A DNA stretch of 64,000 nucleotides from Parageobacillus caldoxylosilyticus NBRC 107762 (GTDB lineage Bacteria > Bacillota > Bacilli > Bacillales > Anoxybacillaceae): contig NZ_BAWO01000024.1 of assembly GCF_000632715.1 (NCBI RefSeq), positions 20,748 to 84,747 of the forward strand, written 5' to 3'. Position numbers and translations under genes: made by a program. Below the pieces are notes generated by a model. The model made no database searches. It was not told where the DNA came from and was given only the letters and a program-made list of their open reading frames with translations. How positions within the stretch are numbered: position 1 is the stretch's first letter; every line of letters begins with the position of its first letter. Shown here one piece after another: positions 36,392-50,619 of the stretch.

Positions 36392-37189
36392 ATGGATATC
36401 ATGTTTGACCATATCGTTCACTTTACGAAAAATCCGGAAGAAGCGAAAACCGCGTTTCAGCTTATCGGATTTCACGCAATAAACGGTGGAAAACATCTTT
36501 CTTGGGGCACGTATAACTGCTTGAACTACTTTACAGGACTGCGATATATTGAATGGATCGGCTTTACAGACTTTGATAAAGCAAAAACTTCCGACAACGT
36601 ATTAATCCAGCAAATCGTCGCAGACTCCCATAAAGGAGAAGGCTTTTCGCAATTGGCATTCCGCACGGACGATATCGATGCTGTCATCGCCCACATCCAG
36701 GCAAAAGGACTAAAGCCGATTGGTCCGTTTTCCGGAAGCCGAAAACGTGAAGACGGTAAAGTATTAAGCTGGTCGATGCTATTTATTAAAGACGAACAAG
36801 ATGATACATGCCGCTACCCATTTTTTATTCAGTGGGGCGAACCCGAAGAGGTCCGCACGAAAGAAATGGCTCCTCTCATGCAACACAGGATCGGAATTCC
36901 ATCCCTTTCGTATATTGGGATGAATGTAAGTAACCTTGATGAATCATTGCAAAAATATTGCCGTTTATTTGATGTACCGCGCCAGTCTGTAACGGAAAGC
37001 AGCGATGAATTTGGCACCTATTCCGAACTTGTTATCGGAAACATAGCGGTCCGCTTTTATGAGGCAAAAAGCCTCGCTATCTCCATCGACAGCGCTCTCA
37101 TCAACCGTCCGTTTTTATGCGGAATCACCGGAATGCCAGAAAATAAAGTTATCCATATAAAAAATGGGATCTATCATTTTTCTGTGTAG
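36392..37189 (+). CDS. VOC-superfamily (glyoxalase-fold) protein
   Basis: The 265-residue protein holds two glyoxalase-like modules. The first begins MFDHIVHFTKNPEEAKTAF, the His opening typical of the VOC fold, and includes GFSQLAFRTDDIDAVIAHI; the second begins SLSYIGMNVSNLDESLQKYC. Proteins of the Glyoxalase_3 type often have unknown substrates. GGAG lies 11 bases before the ATG; ATG at 36401 is an alternative. It stands alone on the plus strand. Confidence 0.78.
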   Translation: MDIMFDHIVHFTKNPEEAKTAFQLIGFHAINGGKHLSWGTYNCLNYFTGLRYIEWIGFTDFDKAKTSDNVLIQQIVADSHKGEGFSQLAFRTDDIDAVIAHIQAKGLKPIGPFSGSRKREDGKVLSWSMLFIKDEQDDTCRYPFFIQWGEPEEVRTKEMAPLMQHRIGIPSLSYIGMNVSNLDESLQKYCRLFDVPRQSVTESSDEFGTYSELVIGNIAVRFYEAKSLAISIDSALINRPFLCGITGMPENKVIHIKNGIYHFSV

Positions 37190-37259
37190 CGTTTCATCAA
37201 GCGGAATGGCTTCTACAGGAGCAGGACAACAGCTAAATTTGGAAACTCATACAATCTCA

Positions 37260-37388
37260 TTAAAAACACACCCATGAATGGCCAGCGAACACCTCTTTTG
37301 CCCATTTTTCAAGAAAAGGAAGCTCCTCTATAGCAAGTATATTACGATATGCTCTTAAAATTTTAACATCGGGTCCGTACCTATGCAC
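37260..37388 (-). CDS. Doubtful 42-codon open frame or gene fragment
   Basis: Downstream of the ABC exporter a minus frame reads VHRYGPDVKILRAYRNILAI and then a helical, acidic-aromatic stretch ending AGHSWVCF. Composition looks coding, but the only start is GTG without a ribosome binding site, and the frame is closed by TAA 5 codons upstream. It may be the tail of a lost gene. No family is recognised. Confidence 0.25.
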   Translation of the reverse strand: MHRYGPDVKILRAYRNILAIEELPFLEKWAKEVFAGHSWVCF

Positions 37389-37417
37389 TGCGATTGGAAA
37401 AGAAATTTATTTTGCGT

Positions 37418-39169
37418 TTACTCCGATATTGTTTGGAATTGTTGTTCGGCCAGTTCTCTGTAGAGCGGATGAGTTTGCAGCAATTCGCTATGTGTTCCTA
37501 CTCCGGTGATGGTCCCATTCTCTAATACAACGATTTGGTCTGCGTTGATAACGGTGGAGAGCCGGTGAGCAATGACAAGTGTGGTTCTTCCTTCCATTAG
37601 CCGCTGCAAGGCCTTTTGAACAAGAACTTCCGATGAACTGTCTAGGTTTGAGGTTGCCTCATCAAGGAGAAGAATTTTTGGATTGCGTATAAGGGCGCGG
37701 GCAATGGCGATTCTCTGTCGTTGTCCACCTGATAATTTGATTCCCCGTTCCCCAACTTCCGTCAAATATCCTTTTGGAAGCCGCTCAATAAATTCCGCTG
37801 CATTTGCCAGTTTGGCTGCTCTCTCTATTTCTTCATCGGAAACGTCTCTATTTAGCCCATAACAAATATTGTCGCGTATCGTTCCTGACATCATTGGACT
37901 TTCTTGTGAGACATAACCGATTTGACTGCGCCACGAATGTAAGTGAAAATCTTCAATATTGGTTTCTCCAAGCAATATTTCTCCTTCATCAGGTGTGTAA
38001 AATCGCTCTAGCAAAGCAAACAATGTCGTTTTTCCACCGCCGCTTGGACCAACAATAGCCGTTGTTTTTCCTGAAGGAATGGTGAGCGTTACTTGTTTGA
38101 GTACAGGCTCTCCCTTTTTATAAGAAAAGGAAACATTTCGAAAATGTATGTCTTGCTCAGGATTTTGCACCGCAGGTAAGTTGTCTCTTGGCTCTTTCTC
38201 TAAGGATAAAATGCTTTGAATTCGTTCTGTTGCCCCCATTGCTTTTTGGAATGAGGTGAAAAATACAGCCATCTGACTAAAAGGAACAACAATTTGAACC
38301 ATATAAATAATGATGGCGACAAGAGAGCCGGATGAAAGCGTGCCTGAGGCTACACGAACTCCGCCATAACCGATTAAAATGACTAAAACGAGCATCATCA
38401 CAAAGGTCATAAAAGGGGAAATAACAGCCTGTATTCTCGCTTCTTTTAGACCGAATTGAAATAAATGAAGAATCCCTAGTTCCCCATTTTTTTGTTCCTC
38501 TTTCTCTGCACAATAAGCTTTTACAAGACGAATATCGGATAACACTCTGCCAAGATTGGCTGAAAAACTGGCCATTTCATCCTGGGTAGCTTTTGAAATT
38601 TTGTACATTTTTTGCCCAAGCGGCCAGAGAATGAGAAGCGAAACTGGAATAGCCGTCACCATCATAAGGGTCATTTTCCAGTCGATAATAAGGAGAATGC
38701 TAACAGCCCCTCCAACCGAAATGAATCCAGTGAGAAATGTAACTAAATGTTGAGTGATCAGCATTTTTACCGTGTTGGTGTCTTGAGTAATTCGGCTCAT
38801 CGTTTCTCCAGATTGGTGATGGTCGAAAAAAGAAATAGGCAATAATAAAACTTGATTCCAAAGCTTTTTACGAATTGCTGCAACCACATATTCCCCAATA
38901 TAGGTGAGGAAGTAGTAAGAAAAGCCGGAAGTGATCGTTTGCAAAATAAATGAAGCCGCAAGCAAAATAATAATCGATGGTTCTACCGTAGATGCAGCGA
39001 TCTGGTCAACAAGAGATTTCGTAAACCATGGTACAATGAGTCCAACCCCTGTTTCGATCAAACTAAGAGTAATAGCAGTGACAAAAATCCATTTTGGCGG
39101 CTTCGTACTCCTAATTAACTCCCAGAAACTTTTCCAATTGTCTATAGGCATATCACGATTCTTCCCCAC
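37418..39169 (-). CDS. bmrA: BmrA-type half-size ABC multidrug exporter
   Basis: The 583-residue protein has six membrane helices (about 30-310) and a C-terminal ATPase: Walker A GPSGGGKTT (about 373-381), Q-loop GYVSQESPMMSGTI, signature LSGGQRQRIAIARAL, Walker B LLLDEATSNLD, H-loop AHRLST. Sequence and length are close to Bacillus BmrA (589), a homodimer that pumps hydrophobic drugs. The GTG start has GGAG 9 bases upstream and lies inside the tail of a broken MerR-like gene, which may once have controlled it. Confidence 0.88.
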   Translation of the reverse strand: MGKNRDMPIDNWKSFWELIRSTKPPKWIFVTAITLSLIETGVGLIVPWFTKSLVDQIAASTVEPSIIILLAASFILQTITSGFSYYFLTYIGEYVVAAIRKKLWNQVLLLPISFFDHHQSGETMSRITQDTNTVKMLITQHLVTFLTGFISVGGAVSILLIIDWKMTLMMVTAIPVSLLILWPLGQKMYKISKATQDEMASFSANLGRVLSDIRLVKAYCAEKEEQKNGELGILHLFQFGLKEARIQAVISPFMTFVMMLVLVILIGYGGVRVASGTLSSGSLVAIIIYMVQIVVPFSQMAVFFTSFQKAMGATERIQSILSLEKEPRDNLPAVQNPEQDIHFRNVSFSYKKGEPVLKQVTLTIPSGKTTAIVGPSGGGKTTLFALLERFYTPDEGEILLGETNIEDFHLHSWRSQIGYVSQESPMMSGTIRDNICYGLNRDVSDEEIERAAKLANAAEFIERLPKGYLTEVGERGIKLSGGQRQRIAIARALIRNPKILLLDEATSNLDSSSEVLVQKALQRLMEGRTTLVIAHRLSTVINADQIVVLENGTITGVGTHSELLQTHPLYRELAEQQFQTISE

Positions 39170-39378
39170 TCAAATTCACTCCTTCTTTCGCTAAAAATAT
39201 TTGAACAGATTTTGCAACCCTTTCCTCTTCTTCTTTTGAAAAAGGAGATGAAAACAGCATTGGCTCTTCAGCAAGTTCATCCTCTTTCAAATGAAATCAT
39301 GATAAATCTTCGCCAAAAACTTCTTTTGCAATTTGACCTGTTTTTCGCAAACTCACCGATTGGATACGTCTTTTTCAT
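39153..39378 (-). pseudogene. Deleted MerR-type regulator gene upstream of the exporter
   Basis: ATG 39378, behind GGGGGAG, opens MKKTYPIGEFAK, the first helix of a MerR regulator, and then leaves the expected frame. A second frame ends KEEEERVAKSVQIFLAKEG and VNLSGEES with a stop at 39153, overlapping the exporter start. A MerR protein is normally over 100 residues, so the middle, with the rest of the helix-turn-helix, has been deleted. Regulation of the exporter by it is inferred from the overlap. Confidence 0.6.
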
Positions 39379-39466
39379 CGTTCTCCCCCTCTGACACTAT
39401 CATAAAACATCACATAACATCGGAATCAATAAAAATGTTTAAATTCAACGAACCGCGCCAACACAT

Positions 39467-39501
39467 AAAAAACCCTCCCCGCCTAGGCAGAGAGGGTTTT
39501 T
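39467..39501 (-). terminator. Terminator of the P5C dehydrogenase gene
   Basis: AAAACCCTC pairs with GAGGGTTTT (arms within 39469-39477 and 39492-39500) and is followed by TTATG on the minus strand. It begins right after the stop. Confidence 0.8.
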
Positions 39502-39503
39502 CA

Positions 39504-41051
39504 TTAAAACATTTCCGATACCGTTTTTGCTTGCATATGCAAAATCAAGTAGTCAGGGCCGCCTGCTTTCGAGTCCGTGCCGGACATGTTGAAGCCGCCG
39601 AACGGTTGGTAGCCGACAATCGCACCGGTGCAGCCGCGGTTGAAGTAAAGGTTTCCGACATGGAACTCTTCGCGCGCTTTTTCGAGGTTGGCGCGGTTGC
39701 GGGAAATCACGGCGCCTGTTAAGCCATATTCCGTGTTGTTGGCAATTTCAAGCGCATGATCGAAATCTTTCGCTTTCGCAAACGCCACAACTGGACCAAA
39801 AATTTCTTCCTGCATGATGCGTGCGTTTGGATCCACATCGGCAATTACGGTTGGCTGAATGAAGAATCCTTTGGAGTCGTCTCCTTCACCGCCAGTCATG
39901 AGACGACCTTCTTGTTTGCCGATTTCGATATATTCCATGATTTTGTTATACGCCGATTGGTCGATGACCGGACCCATAAATGTGCTTTGTTCTGCCGGAT
40001 CGCCGACTTTGAGCTGTTTTGTCAGCTCAACGACGCGGTTTAATACTTGATCATACACATCTTCTACGACAATCGCGCGCGAGCAAGCCGAGCATTTTTG
40101 CCCCGAGAAGCCGAATGCCGATGCGACAATCGATTGTGCCGCTAATTCTAAATCGGCTTCTTTGTCGACGACAATGGCGTCTTTACCGCCCATCTCGGCG
40201 ATGACGCGTTTGAGCCAAATTTGGCCTGGATGCACTTTCGCCGCACGTTCATAAATGCGGATGCCGACATCGCGGGAACCAGTAAAGCTGATAAAGCGGG
40301 TGCGTGGATGGTCAACGAGGTAGTCCCCTACTTCCGAACCGCTTCCCGGAATGTAGTTTAACACTCCTGCTGGAAGGCCAGCTTCTTCCAACACTTCCGC
40401 GAATTTATATGCAACCACTGGCGTTGCGCTCGCAGGCTTCAGCAGCACCGTATTGCCGGTAACAAGCGATGCGACGGTCGTACCGGCCATAATCGCAAAT
40501 GGGAAGTTCCACGGCGAAATGACGACGCCGACGCCAAGCGGAATGTAGAAAAACCGGTTCGTTTCGCCTGGGCGGCTTTCAACTGGAATGCCGTCTTTTA
40601 ATTTCAGCATTTGCCGCGCGTAATATTCCATAAAGTCAATCGCTTCTGCCGTATCGGCATCCGCCTCTTTCCACGGTTTTCCCGCTTCTTTTACCATCAA
40701 TGCGGAAAATTCATGTTTGCGGCGGCGCACAATCGCAGCGGCACGGAACAAAATATCCGCACGCGCTTCCGGCTTTGTTTTGCTCCACCATTTAAATGCT
40801 TCATCAGCAACTTTCATTGCTTTTTCGGCAAGTTCTTTATTCGCTTTCGACACGCGGCCGATTACTTCCGTCTTATTCGCGGGGTTAATCGAAACGATTT
40901 TCTCGTCGGTTGTGACCCGTTCACCGCCAATAATTAAAGGATAATCTTTGCCAAGCTCAGCTTCGACTTTTGTCAGCGCCTCTTCAAACGCTTTTCGATT
41001 CGCTTCAACCGTAAAATCTGTGAGCGGTTCATGCTTATAAGGTTGTACCAT
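39504..41051 (-). CDS. rocA: 1-pyrroline-5-carboxylate dehydrogenase (RocA/PruA type)
   Basis: The 515-residue aldehyde dehydrogenase oxidises 1-pyrroline-5-carboxylate (as glutamate semialdehyde) to glutamate with NAD+, the last step of proline and arginine use. Motifs are [11 protein letters not shown] (about 169-179), the catalytic Glu in [12 protein letters not shown] and the catalytic Cys in [10 protein letters not shown] (about C320). Length equals Bacillus RocA (515). A cre box upstream suggests catabolite repression. No proline dehydrogenase gene is adjacent. Confidence 0.93.
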   Translation of the reverse strand: MVQPYKHEPLTDFTVEANRKAFEEALTKVEAELGKDYPLIIGGERVTTDEKIVSINPANKTEVIGRVSKANKELAEKAMKVADEAFKWWSKTKPEARADILFRAAAIVRRRKHEFSALMVKEAGKPWKEADADTAEAIDFMEYYARQMLKLKDGIPVESRPGETNRFFYIPLGVGVVISPWNFPFAIMAGTTVASLVTGNTVLLKPASATPVVAYKFAEVLEEAGLPAGVLNYIPGSGSEVGDYLVDHPRTRFISFTGSRDVGIRIYERAAKVHPGQIWLKRVIAEMGGKDAIVVDKEADLELAAQSIVASAFGFSGQKCSACSRAIVVEDVYDQVLNRVVELTKQLKVGDPAEQSTFMGPVIDQSAYNKIMEYIEIGKQEGRLMTGGEGDDSKGFFIQPTVIADVDPNARIMQEEIFGPVVAFAKAKDFDHALEIANNTEYGLTGAVISRNRANLEKAREEFHVGNLYFNRGCTGAIVGYQPFGGFNMSGTDSKAGGPDYLILHMQAKTVSEMF

Positions 41052-41080
41052 CCGTGATTTCCCCCTTTACATAATTTGTA

Positions 41081-41094
41081 AAAAAGCGTTTACA
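41081..41094 (-). promoter_or_regulatory. rocA: Candidate cre box upstream of rocA
   Basis: TGTAAACGCTTTTT on the minus strand fits the CcpA consensus, 30-43 bases before the rocA start. Confidence 0.55.
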
Positions 41095-41157
41095 ACCTCT
41101 ACCTACCATTCTAACGAATAAATCGGCATGATTCAATTTTTTAGAAAAGCGAAAAAA

Positions 41158-42321
41158 CTATTGATAAATATGGACAAACGGCTGATCTGCCTTCGCTTGC
41201 CGAACAATAACGCTTTCCGGACCAACCGTGGAGGTGATATAAATGCTTACATTAATATAATCTGGAAACTTTTCCATCACTAATCCGGTCACGTATTGCG
41301 TAAATCCGATCACTTCCGCTTTTCCATAAAACGGCATGGTAATGTTAATCGTTAATTGCTGCAGCTGGTCATTCACATATAATCCCTTTCCAACAACTCC
41401 GGTATAATTTGGGAAAAATTCTTCAATATCGGATTTAAAGTTATTAAATTTTAACCAGTCGTCGCGGTGATTTTCCTCCGCTTCATCTGACGGGAATAAA
41501 TAATATTCCTCTTTAATCGCTTCCCAATCATCAATTGTACTGCTTCCTTCATCGACATGGGTAACGGCAAAAAAGTGCCCTGGAATCACGGAAGCTCTCG
41601 GTGCCTGTTTATATAAAGCAATCGTAATCGGAACTTCTTTCAAACTTTTCATGCCGCGAAGCCTGGAGAGCACTTCCGCGGCGATGCGTTTTCCTTCCCG
41701 TTCGATGACATCGTCTTTTATTTTTTCTTCGCGCGGGTAGCCTTCTTCCGTTTCATAGTAATGAACCGAATTCAGCGCCAGCCCGATGACAACTCCTCCT
41801 AACTTCACTTTATCGTCGCTGATTTTCATTAAATAATCATGTTCTAAAATGCTTGCTAAATAAATCGGGCTTTTTTTGTTTTTTTCTTCATTCGTTCCTT
41901 TGTCGCTAATAGGCGGATTCAAACCGACGTTTTCTGATGGTTTCACTTTTTTCTTTTTCAGTTGCTCCGCCGTGAGTTTTCGTTGCAGCCAGCGCTGCAC
42001 CGTTTCTTTATCTAAATATTGGCCTTCTTGAAATAAATAATCTTCCGGCGAAAAACGTTTTTGTGCGATGCGCATCAGTCCGGTTTCAAACTCATCGACG
42101 TCTAGGCGCGTATTTAAATCTTCGACTACTTCTCCGCGCGCTCCCGATGGTTGAAACGGCAACACAACACGGTAATAGGAGTCGGAAATATTGTATTTCG
42201 GAATGACAGCCTTTTGCTCTTTATCATTTTTTTTCTGTACTACCTCTTCCTCGCCGAATTTTGGCGCACAGGCGGAAAGAAGCAGAAGCAGAGTCATCCA
42301 TATCATGAACTTTTTTTTCAT
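41158..42321 (-). CDS. camS: CamS-family lipoprotein (YerH)
   Basis: The 387-residue lipoprotein has the lipobox LSAC (C18). The rest matches the CamS family (YYRVVLPFQPSGARG, PEDYLFQEGQYLDKETVQRWL, YLASILEHDYLMKISD). In enterococci the signal peptide yields a sex pheromone; in Bacillus (YerH) the role is unknown. It follows ligA by 9 bases, as in Bacillus subtilis, so it belongs to pcrB-pcrA-ligA-camS. Confidence 0.9.
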   Translation of the reverse strand: MKKKFMIWMTLLLLLSACAPKFGEEEVVQKKNDKEQKAVIPKYNISDSYYRVVLPFQPSGARGEVVEDLNTRLDVDEFETGLMRIAQKRFSPEDYLFQEGQYLDKETVQRWLQRKLTAEQLKKKKVKPSENVGLNPPISDKGTNEEKNKKSPIYLASILEHDYLMKISDDKVKLGGVVIGLALNSVHYYETEEGYPREEKIKDDVIEREGKRIAAEVLSRLRGMKSLKEVPITIALYKQAPRASVIPGHFFAVTHVDEGSSTIDDWEAIKEEYYLFPSDEAEENHRDDWLKFNNFKSDIEEFFPNYTGVVGKGLYVNDQLQQLTINITMPFYGKAEVIGFTQYVTGLVMEKFPDYINVSIYITSTVGPESVIVRQAKADQPFVHIYQ

Positions 42322-42330
42322 GTTTCACAC

Positions 42331-46558
<4,228 letters not shown>

Positions 46559-46618
46559 TTTTATCACCACCAGGAAACATATGTTCTATTTTACATCACT
46601 TTTTGCGCCTTGACCAGC

Positions 46619-47305
46619 TTATTGCTTCACCGCTTTGACCGTAGCCAGCGCTTGCTCGATGTCTTCGTAAACGATGTTGCCCACGACGACCGTATCAGCG
46701 TATTTCGCCATTTCTTTCGCCTGTTTTGCCGTTTTAATCCCCCCGCCGTAAAACAGCTGTGTTTTCATTAATACTTGTTTGACGCGCTGAACGAGCCCGG
46801 GGTCCCCATAGGAACCGCTATATTCCAAATAAAAAATCGGCAGGTGATACATATGTTCCGCCATGCGCGCATACGCGACGACATCCTCTTCCTCAAGCTC
46901 CGTGTCCGCCGCGGTAAGCATAGCTGCTTTGCAATGTTTATGTAAAATGCAATACCCTTCCATCCATATTTCATCCCAATTCATGACATCGCCAAACTGT
47001 TTCACCGCGTCGTGATGCAGATCGATGATCCACTTTGTTTCGCGGCTGTTCAGTACCATTGGGATAAAATAAAAATCAAAACCAGGGGTGATGGACTCTA
47101 GATTGGAGATTTCCAACACACATGGAACGGAAAAGCGGCGGACGCGCCCTAACAACTCCAGTACATTTTCTAATGTAACGCCGTCCGTTCCACCGACAAT
47201 AATGGCGTCAGTCCCTGATTCACAAACACGTTCGAGATGTTCATCGCTAATTTCTTTGTTCGGGTCTAGCTTAAATACATGGCGCCACTCGCGAATATCA
47301 TACAT
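46619..47305 (-). CDS. pcrB: Heptaprenylglyceryl phosphate synthase PcrB
   Basis: The 228-residue TIM-barrel enzyme joins sn-glycerol 1-phosphate to heptaprenyl diphosphate. Family motifs are FKLDPNKEI (11-19), [12 protein letters not shown] (31-42) and the phosphate-binding [12 protein letters not shown] (about 184-195) and VVGNIVYED near the end. Length matches Bacillus PcrB (228). It lies 60 bases before pcrA, the standard arrangement. Confidence 0.94.
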   Translation of the reverse strand: MYDIREWRHVFKLDPNKEISDEHLERVCESGTDAIIVGGTDGVTLENVLELLGRVRRFSVPCVLEISNLESITPGFDFYFIPMVLNSRETKWIIDLHHDAVKQFGDVMNWDEIWMEGYCILHKHCKAAMLTAADTELEEEDVVAYARMAEHMYHLPIFYLEYSGSYGDPGLVQRVKQVLMKTQLFYGGGIKTAKQAKEMAKYADTVVVGNIVYEDIEQALATVKAVKQ

Positions 47306-47340
47306 ATAATAAAACCCTCCATTGATTTATCCATTTTTTC

Positions 47341-47350
47341 ATTATAACAA
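47341..47350 (-). promoter_or_regulatory. pcrB: Possible extended -10 promoter of pcrB
   Basis: TGTTATAAT on the minus strand is an extended -10 (TGnTATAAT) about 40 bases before pcrB and just after the yerC terminator. No clear -35 is seen. Confidence 0.4.
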
Positions 47351-47356
47351 ATCGGC

Positions 47357-47398
47357 AAAAAGAAAAGGAGTTCCTTTTCATTGAAAGGAATCTCCTTG
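47357..47398 (-). terminator. Terminator of yerC
   Basis: AAGGAGATTCCTTT pairs with AAAGGAACTCCTT (one mismatch, 5-base loop) and is followed by TTCTTTTT on the minus strand. Confidence 0.8.
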
Positions 47399-47404
47399 CT
47401 TTCA

Positions 47405-47731
47405 TTAGGCGTTATGCGCTTCTTCGGAAGTTTGGCTTGTTTTTTCTTTAATGCGGTCTAATGCCATCGCATACGCATCGTTTCCATAGTTTAAGCAGCG
47501 TTTGACGCGCGAAATCGTTGCGGTGCTTGCTCCTGTTTCCGTTTCGATTTTATGATACGTATAGCCTTCGCGAAGCATGCGTGCTACTTCGAGGCGCTGC
47601 GCTAACGATTGAATTTCGTTGACCGTGCATAAGTCATCAAAAAAACGATAGCACTCCTCTAAATCGCGCAAAGAAAGAATCGCTTTAAACAGCTGATCTA
47701 CTTCTCTGCCGCGTAATTTATCAATTTGCAT
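47405..47731 (-). CDS. yerC: TrpR-like DNA-binding protein YerC
   Basis: The 108-residue protein belongs to the YerC/YecD TrpR-like family. The helix-turn-helix is ARMLREGYTYHKIETETGAS and TATISRVKRCL (about 52-82). Its targets are unknown. The start follows AAAGGAGG. It is 16 bases after yerB, as in Bacillus subtilis. Confidence 0.9.
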   Translation of the reverse strand: MQIDKLRGREVDQLFKAILSLRDLEECYRFFDDLCTVNEIQSLAQRLEVARMLREGYTYHKIETETGASTATISRVKRCLNYGNDAYAMALDRIKEKTSQTSEEAHNA

Positions 47732-47747
47732 AAATAGAGATCCTCCT

Positions 47748-48758
47748 TTACCACTTTACTATATTTAAGTCAGGAACAACGTTGGTCCATGTTTTCCCCG
47801 GCACAAAGCCGACCGGATTTCCATTTATAAACGGCAAAATGCGACCGCTGACATTTTTCCATTGTATTTTTTGTACCACACCATTTTGGAATAAGTACCC
47901 GTCTCCACCAGAATTCAGGTCAATGCTGCGCCGCCCTGCCGCATCAATCACCCGGTGTTTGGCGGCAATGACCATGATATTTTGCATGACGATCGGGTCA
48001 TGCGTATCATAATCGACCGTTTGTTCTCCTGCACTATAGCGATAATAGCTTTTTTGACTCGGGACATACTTGTACTGTACTTGCGCATAGCTGCGATGCG
48101 AATACGCAATGGTAACGGTTTCCGCCTTCTCCCCTGTTGCGGCATCTTGGCGAAATGGAAGCGGCTTGACATCGTCTTGCAGCGTATAGCCGTTTTGGGC
48201 TGCCCCTTTTTCAATATTGGCAAATGTAATATAAGAATTATGCGGTGCTTTGCGGAACGAAGCCCGCTGAAACAACGTCCCATCATAAAACAAGCCGTTT
48301 AAATAATCCGTCGTTCCGTCTTCCAGTAAGGCTTTTGCCTCCGGGCTCCAGCCATGGCAAACATAGAGCGCATGATAGCCATTGCTCAAATCAATATAGT
48401 AGTCGCGCGCACTGCGTACTGGACCTACTTTTTCTGGAAATTCGCTCTGATATAATGCTAAAAAGCGTGTAATATCCCCTTCTGCCAGTATCTCATAAAC
48501 GATATCTGCTTTTTGCAGCCCCGACTGCGGCCGCGCTTTGGGATGATTGTTTACCATTACCGCAATAACGCGATGGTTCACCGTCCCCTCCGCTGGCAGC
48601 CCAGTTAGTGGAAACACTTGCTGTTTGGAAATGTCCTGCTGTTTTGGCGTTTCGACGGGTGCCGGTTTCGGCGCAGGGGCTTGCTGTTTGTCTTCATGCA
48701 TACAACCGTTCATGAAAAGGTACAGCACACTAAACGCAACAAACCAATATTTTTTCAA
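47748..48758 (-). CDS. yerB: YerB-family lipoprotein (DUF3048)
   Basis: The 336-residue protein has a signal peptide with lipobox MNGC (C19), a Pro/Lys-rich linker (APAPKPAPVETPK) and two DUF3048 domains (NHPKARPQSGLQKADIVYEI near 70-90; GPVRSARDYYIDLS; DLNSGGDGYLFQNG near 285-298). It is exported and anchored to the membrane; function is unknown. Its place between yerA and yerC is conserved. Confidence 0.9.
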   Translation of the reverse strand: MKKYWFVAFSVLYLFMNGCMHEDKQQAPAPKPAPVETPKQQDISKQQVFPLTGLPAEGTVNHRVIAVMVNNHPKARPQSGLQKADIVYEILAEGDITRFLALYQSEFPEKVGPVRSARDYYIDLSNGYHALYVCHGWSPEAKALLEDGTTDYLNGLFYDGTLFQRASFRKAPHNSYITFANIEKGAAQNGYTLQDDVKPLPFRQDAATGEKAETVTIAYSHRSYAQVQYKYVPSQKSYYRYSAGEQTVDYDTHDPIVMQNIMVIAAKHRVIDAAGRRSIDLNSGGDGYLFQNGVVQKIQWKNVSGRILPFINGNPVGFVPGKTWTNVVPDLNIVKW

Positions 48759-48786
48759 CAGTCACACAACCTTTTTCTTTTTTATT

Positions 48787-50532
48787 TTAACGCATTATCG
48801 GCGGAAAGAGTACTGTTTTATTCATTACATCATAAATTCCTCGTTGTGTAATACGCACATAAGGTAAATGGGTCGATTGTAAAAAGAATAGAGAATAAAC
48901 TGGGTCAACAAAACGATATCCGCGCTGTTTTAATAGTTCCACAAGCTTTTTCTCTTCATCAATCAGCTGTTCTACGCTTTGTTCCGATGCCATGCCATTA
49001 AGAGGCAGCGGAATTTCGTGAATGACTTCACCATTTTCCGCCAGCACTATTCCGCCGCCGATTTCGCACATTCGCTGGAAAGCAAGAAACATGTCCTGTT
49101 TGCTTTTTCCAATGAAAATAATATCGCCTGTATTGGAATACGAACTGACAAGCCCGCGGACATTCGTAGCAAAACCTTTCAAAATTGTATTTACGCGCCA
49201 TTTTCCATGACGGTCCATCAGCACCAAAAAGCTTTCATCGTGATCAGTAGACAGTTCATCGCGAGAGGTATCAATCGAAATAGAATATGGTTTCATAATC
49301 ACCGCGTTTTTCATATGCATTCCCATTGGCATCGAAAATTGCAAATCATCCATCGATAAATTCCAGGATAGACGAAGCGGTTCAATTCCGTAGTCGTCCC
49401 ACGATATCGATGGCCATGCAATCGAGTCATCTCCCTCCCGCTTTACCCATTTTCCTTTTGCAAGCACTTGCACAGGAGTCGGATCTTCTTTTGCACGTAA
49501 AAAGTTAATGTTTGCTATTCTCCCTGTCGCAATGCTGCCGTGAAGGTGCTCAATTCCGTAATGGCGCGCAACGTTCACCGTAGCCATATTGTAAGCGTCG
49601 ATGACCGGGACGCCATGTTCCAATGCAATGCGAATTAATCGGTCTATTACTCCTTCTTCATAAAAAGATGGCGGCGAACCGTCTGTCGTGAGAATAAACT
49701 TATCATATTGATGAATGCCAAGTTCCTTTATTTCTTGGAGAAGCGTCGGTAAATCCGGGCGAATGGACGAATAACGTAATGACACGGTATATCCGTGCAG
49801 GAGCCGCGTATATACTTCTGTGCCCGTCATGGCTTCATGATCGCAATCAGCACCAAGAAGCATCATTTTTGTAAGCGTTTTCTCGGAGGCTCCAGGAAAA
49901 TGGCCTTCAATTTTTCGTTTCATCCGCTTTGCTTCTTGAATCCAATGGAGCATAAGATTGTCTTCGGCAAGAAGTTTCGGCCATCCCGTTAGCTCTCCAC
50001 CTTGCAATACCGTTTCTTGTTCCAGCCACCGTTTTACTCTGGCGTTGGATAACTGTTCTTCTTCTCTCTCCAGCTCCGTCTGTCCATCAAATCGGCACCA
50101 CCAGTACATCGATGATGGAAGCGCATTCATTTTCTGCATCAGTAAAAACGCCTGGTCATCTGACAATTGCAAAATAAGGAATAAATTATCGTTAATCAAT
50201 GTTGTCGTTCCATATTTCGATGCATAGTGTGCAAACGTATGGGGATTATATAACTGAAATGAATGAGTATGCGGTTCCATATAGCCAGGAACTAACACAT
50301 AACCGCTGCAATCAATGATTTCACATTGATCATCAACGTGATCGGGAAACCGCTCCCCGACGTACACAATTCGATCATGGTATATCCAAATATTTCCTTT
50401 TAACCATTCGTGAAGATATGAATGTAAATAAGTCGCATTCGTTAACAATTTTGTCGGTGATTTTTTTCCGTCAATAATCGCAACATGTTCACGTAATTCG
50501 TGACTTTTCCAACGATAACGTTGTTCGCTCAT
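48787..50532 (-). CDS. yerA: YerA-family amidohydrolase (adenine-deaminase-like)
   Basis: The protein (about 581 residues) is an amidohydrolase related to adenine deaminase. The metal-site motif PHTHSF (H88, H90), the later DCDHEAMTG, TTDGSPP (metal Asp) and the C-terminal half-domain fit the family. Length matches Bacillus YerA (580). True substrate is not known; adenine deaminase activity is an annotation by kinship. ATG at 50532 is preferred over a GTG two codons upstream because of GGGG spacing. Confidence 0.85.
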   Translation of the reverse strand: MSEQRYRWKSHELREHVAIIDGKKSPTKLLTNATYLHSYLHEWLKGNIWIYHDRIVYVGERFPDHVDDQCEIIDCSGYVLVPGYMEPHTHSFQLYNPHTFAHYASKYGTTTLINDNLFLILQLSDDQAFLLMQKMNALPSSMYWWCRFDGQTELEREEEQLSNARVKRWLEQETVLQGGELTGWPKLLAEDNLMLHWIQEAKRMKRKIEGHFPGASEKTLTKMMLLGADCDHEAMTGTEVYTRLLHGYTVSLRYSSIRPDLPTLLQEIKELGIHQYDKFILTTDGSPPSFYEEGVIDRLIRIALEHGVPVIDAYNMATVNVARHYGIEHLHGSIATGRIANINFLRAKEDPTPVQVLAKGKWVKREGDDSIAWPSISWDDYGIEPLRLSWNLSMDDLQFSMPMGMHMKNAVIMKPYSISIDTSRDELSTDHDESFLVLMDRHGKWRVNTILKGFATNVRGLVSSYSNTGDIIFIGKSKQDMFLAFQRMCEIGGGIVLAENGEVIHEIPLPLNGMASEQSVEQLIDEEKKLVELLKQRGYRFVDPVYSLFFLQSTHLPYVRITQRGIYDVMNKTVLFPPIMR

Positions 50533-50619
50533 ATACACCCCGTCCCTTTTTTCCTAATCATTCCATATAATCATTTTACCGCATTAAAGTCATTTTCACA
50601 ATGAAAAAAGGAGGGAAAA

